Assembly: GCA_036648855.1 (NCBI GenBank) | Contig: JAVWCU010000003.1 | Location: 1 to 48,933 of the forward strand | Reading direction: 5' to 3' | Origin: Faecenecus sp036648855 | GTDB taxonomy: Bacteria; Bacillota_I; Bacilli_A; RF39; UBA660 | Length of the DNA: 48,933 nucleotides | In this document: piece after piece, positions 48,905 through 48,933 of the stretch | Position numbering within the stretch: position 1 is the first letter of the stretch | Layout: the number at the start of each line of letters is the position of its first letter | Made by a program: the position numbers and the translations under genes | Notes under the pieces: generated by a model | The model's input: only the letters and a program-made list of their open reading frames with translations | What the model was told of the DNA's origin: nothing | Databases searched by the model: none

Positions 48905-48933
48905 TTGATTAGTTAAATAACCTATGCTATAAT
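48905..48933 (+). promoter_or_regulatory. Promoter for a gene beyond the window
   Basis: TTGATT (48905-48910), 17-bp spacer, extended TGC then TATAAT (48928-48933) at the very end of the window. It points rightward, divergent from cwlJ. Confidence 0.75.

Noticed and set aside
1..48933. CRISPR arrays, rRNA, complete tRNA genes, transposases or prophage genes
   Set aside because: Looked for repeats with regular spacing, cloverleaf arms and recombinase motifs; none seen apart from the 129-bp repeat pair.

Overview
The window is AT-rich, standard-code bacterial DNA from an endospore-forming member of the Bacillota. The evidence for spore formation is spo0A (8295-9068), cwlD (37858-38523), a SpoIID homologue (complement 38516-39640), a LysM/amidase_3 lysin (46962-48380) and a CwlJ-type germination hydrolase (complement 48412-48840). 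rpmD (L30) is absent from its usual place, S14 is the four-cysteine zinc form, and promoters are strongly of the extended -10 type (TATGNTATAAT). Together these suggest an uncultured host-associated lineage near Erysipelotrichia, RF39 or the ancestors of Mollicutes. That placement is inference. TGA is used as stop, so this is not a mycoplasma-type code. A 100-N scaffold gap at 46153-46252 shows it is a draft (probably metagenomic) assembly.

Layout. 1-11.8 kb: a TGS/uridine-kinase-like protein, then a dispersed glycolytic cluster (gap, pgk, tpiA, gpmA). Interleaved are a Nudix hydrolase, a flippase-like membrane protein with a GT4 glycosyltransferase, spo0A with two upstream 0A boxes, a DUF4143 ATPase and a YjjX-like NTPase. 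11.8-13.7 kb: a Y-family polymerase with a LexA-type box inside its promoter, and an unknown gene. 13.8-28.2 kb: the S10-spc-alpha ribosomal superoperon with a structured 5' leader, all canonical from rpsJ to rplQ except for the missing rpmD, ending in a branched terminator. 28.2-30.5 kb: three small units (unknown, SDR, DUF212). 30.5-34.5 kb: two ECF-type ATPases, EcfT, truA, rplM and rpsI; the ECF module has lost most catalytic motifs.

34.5-36.0 kb is the most unusual segment. A 129-bp direct repeat spans the rpsI end, the rpsI terminator, and the promoter and first codons of the next gene. It brackets a 1.3-kb cassette holding a DUF3644 protein with a HEPN-type RNase motif and, directly downstream, a compact structured RNA with its own promoter and terminator. 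I propose this as a candidate RNA-associated HEPN toxin/defence cassette.

36-49 kb: a large GT-C-like membrane protein, a 32-aa membrane peptide, the cwlD/spoIID convergent pair, a zinc-dependent phospholipase C-like gene, an Abi_2 (AbiD/F) gene overlapping htrA, an unknown helical protein, and an ABC/FtsX permease split only by the assembly gap. The last two genes are the LysM amidase and the CwlJ hydrolase, facing each other across a shared terminator. No rRNA, tRNA, CRISPR array or canonical transposase was seen.
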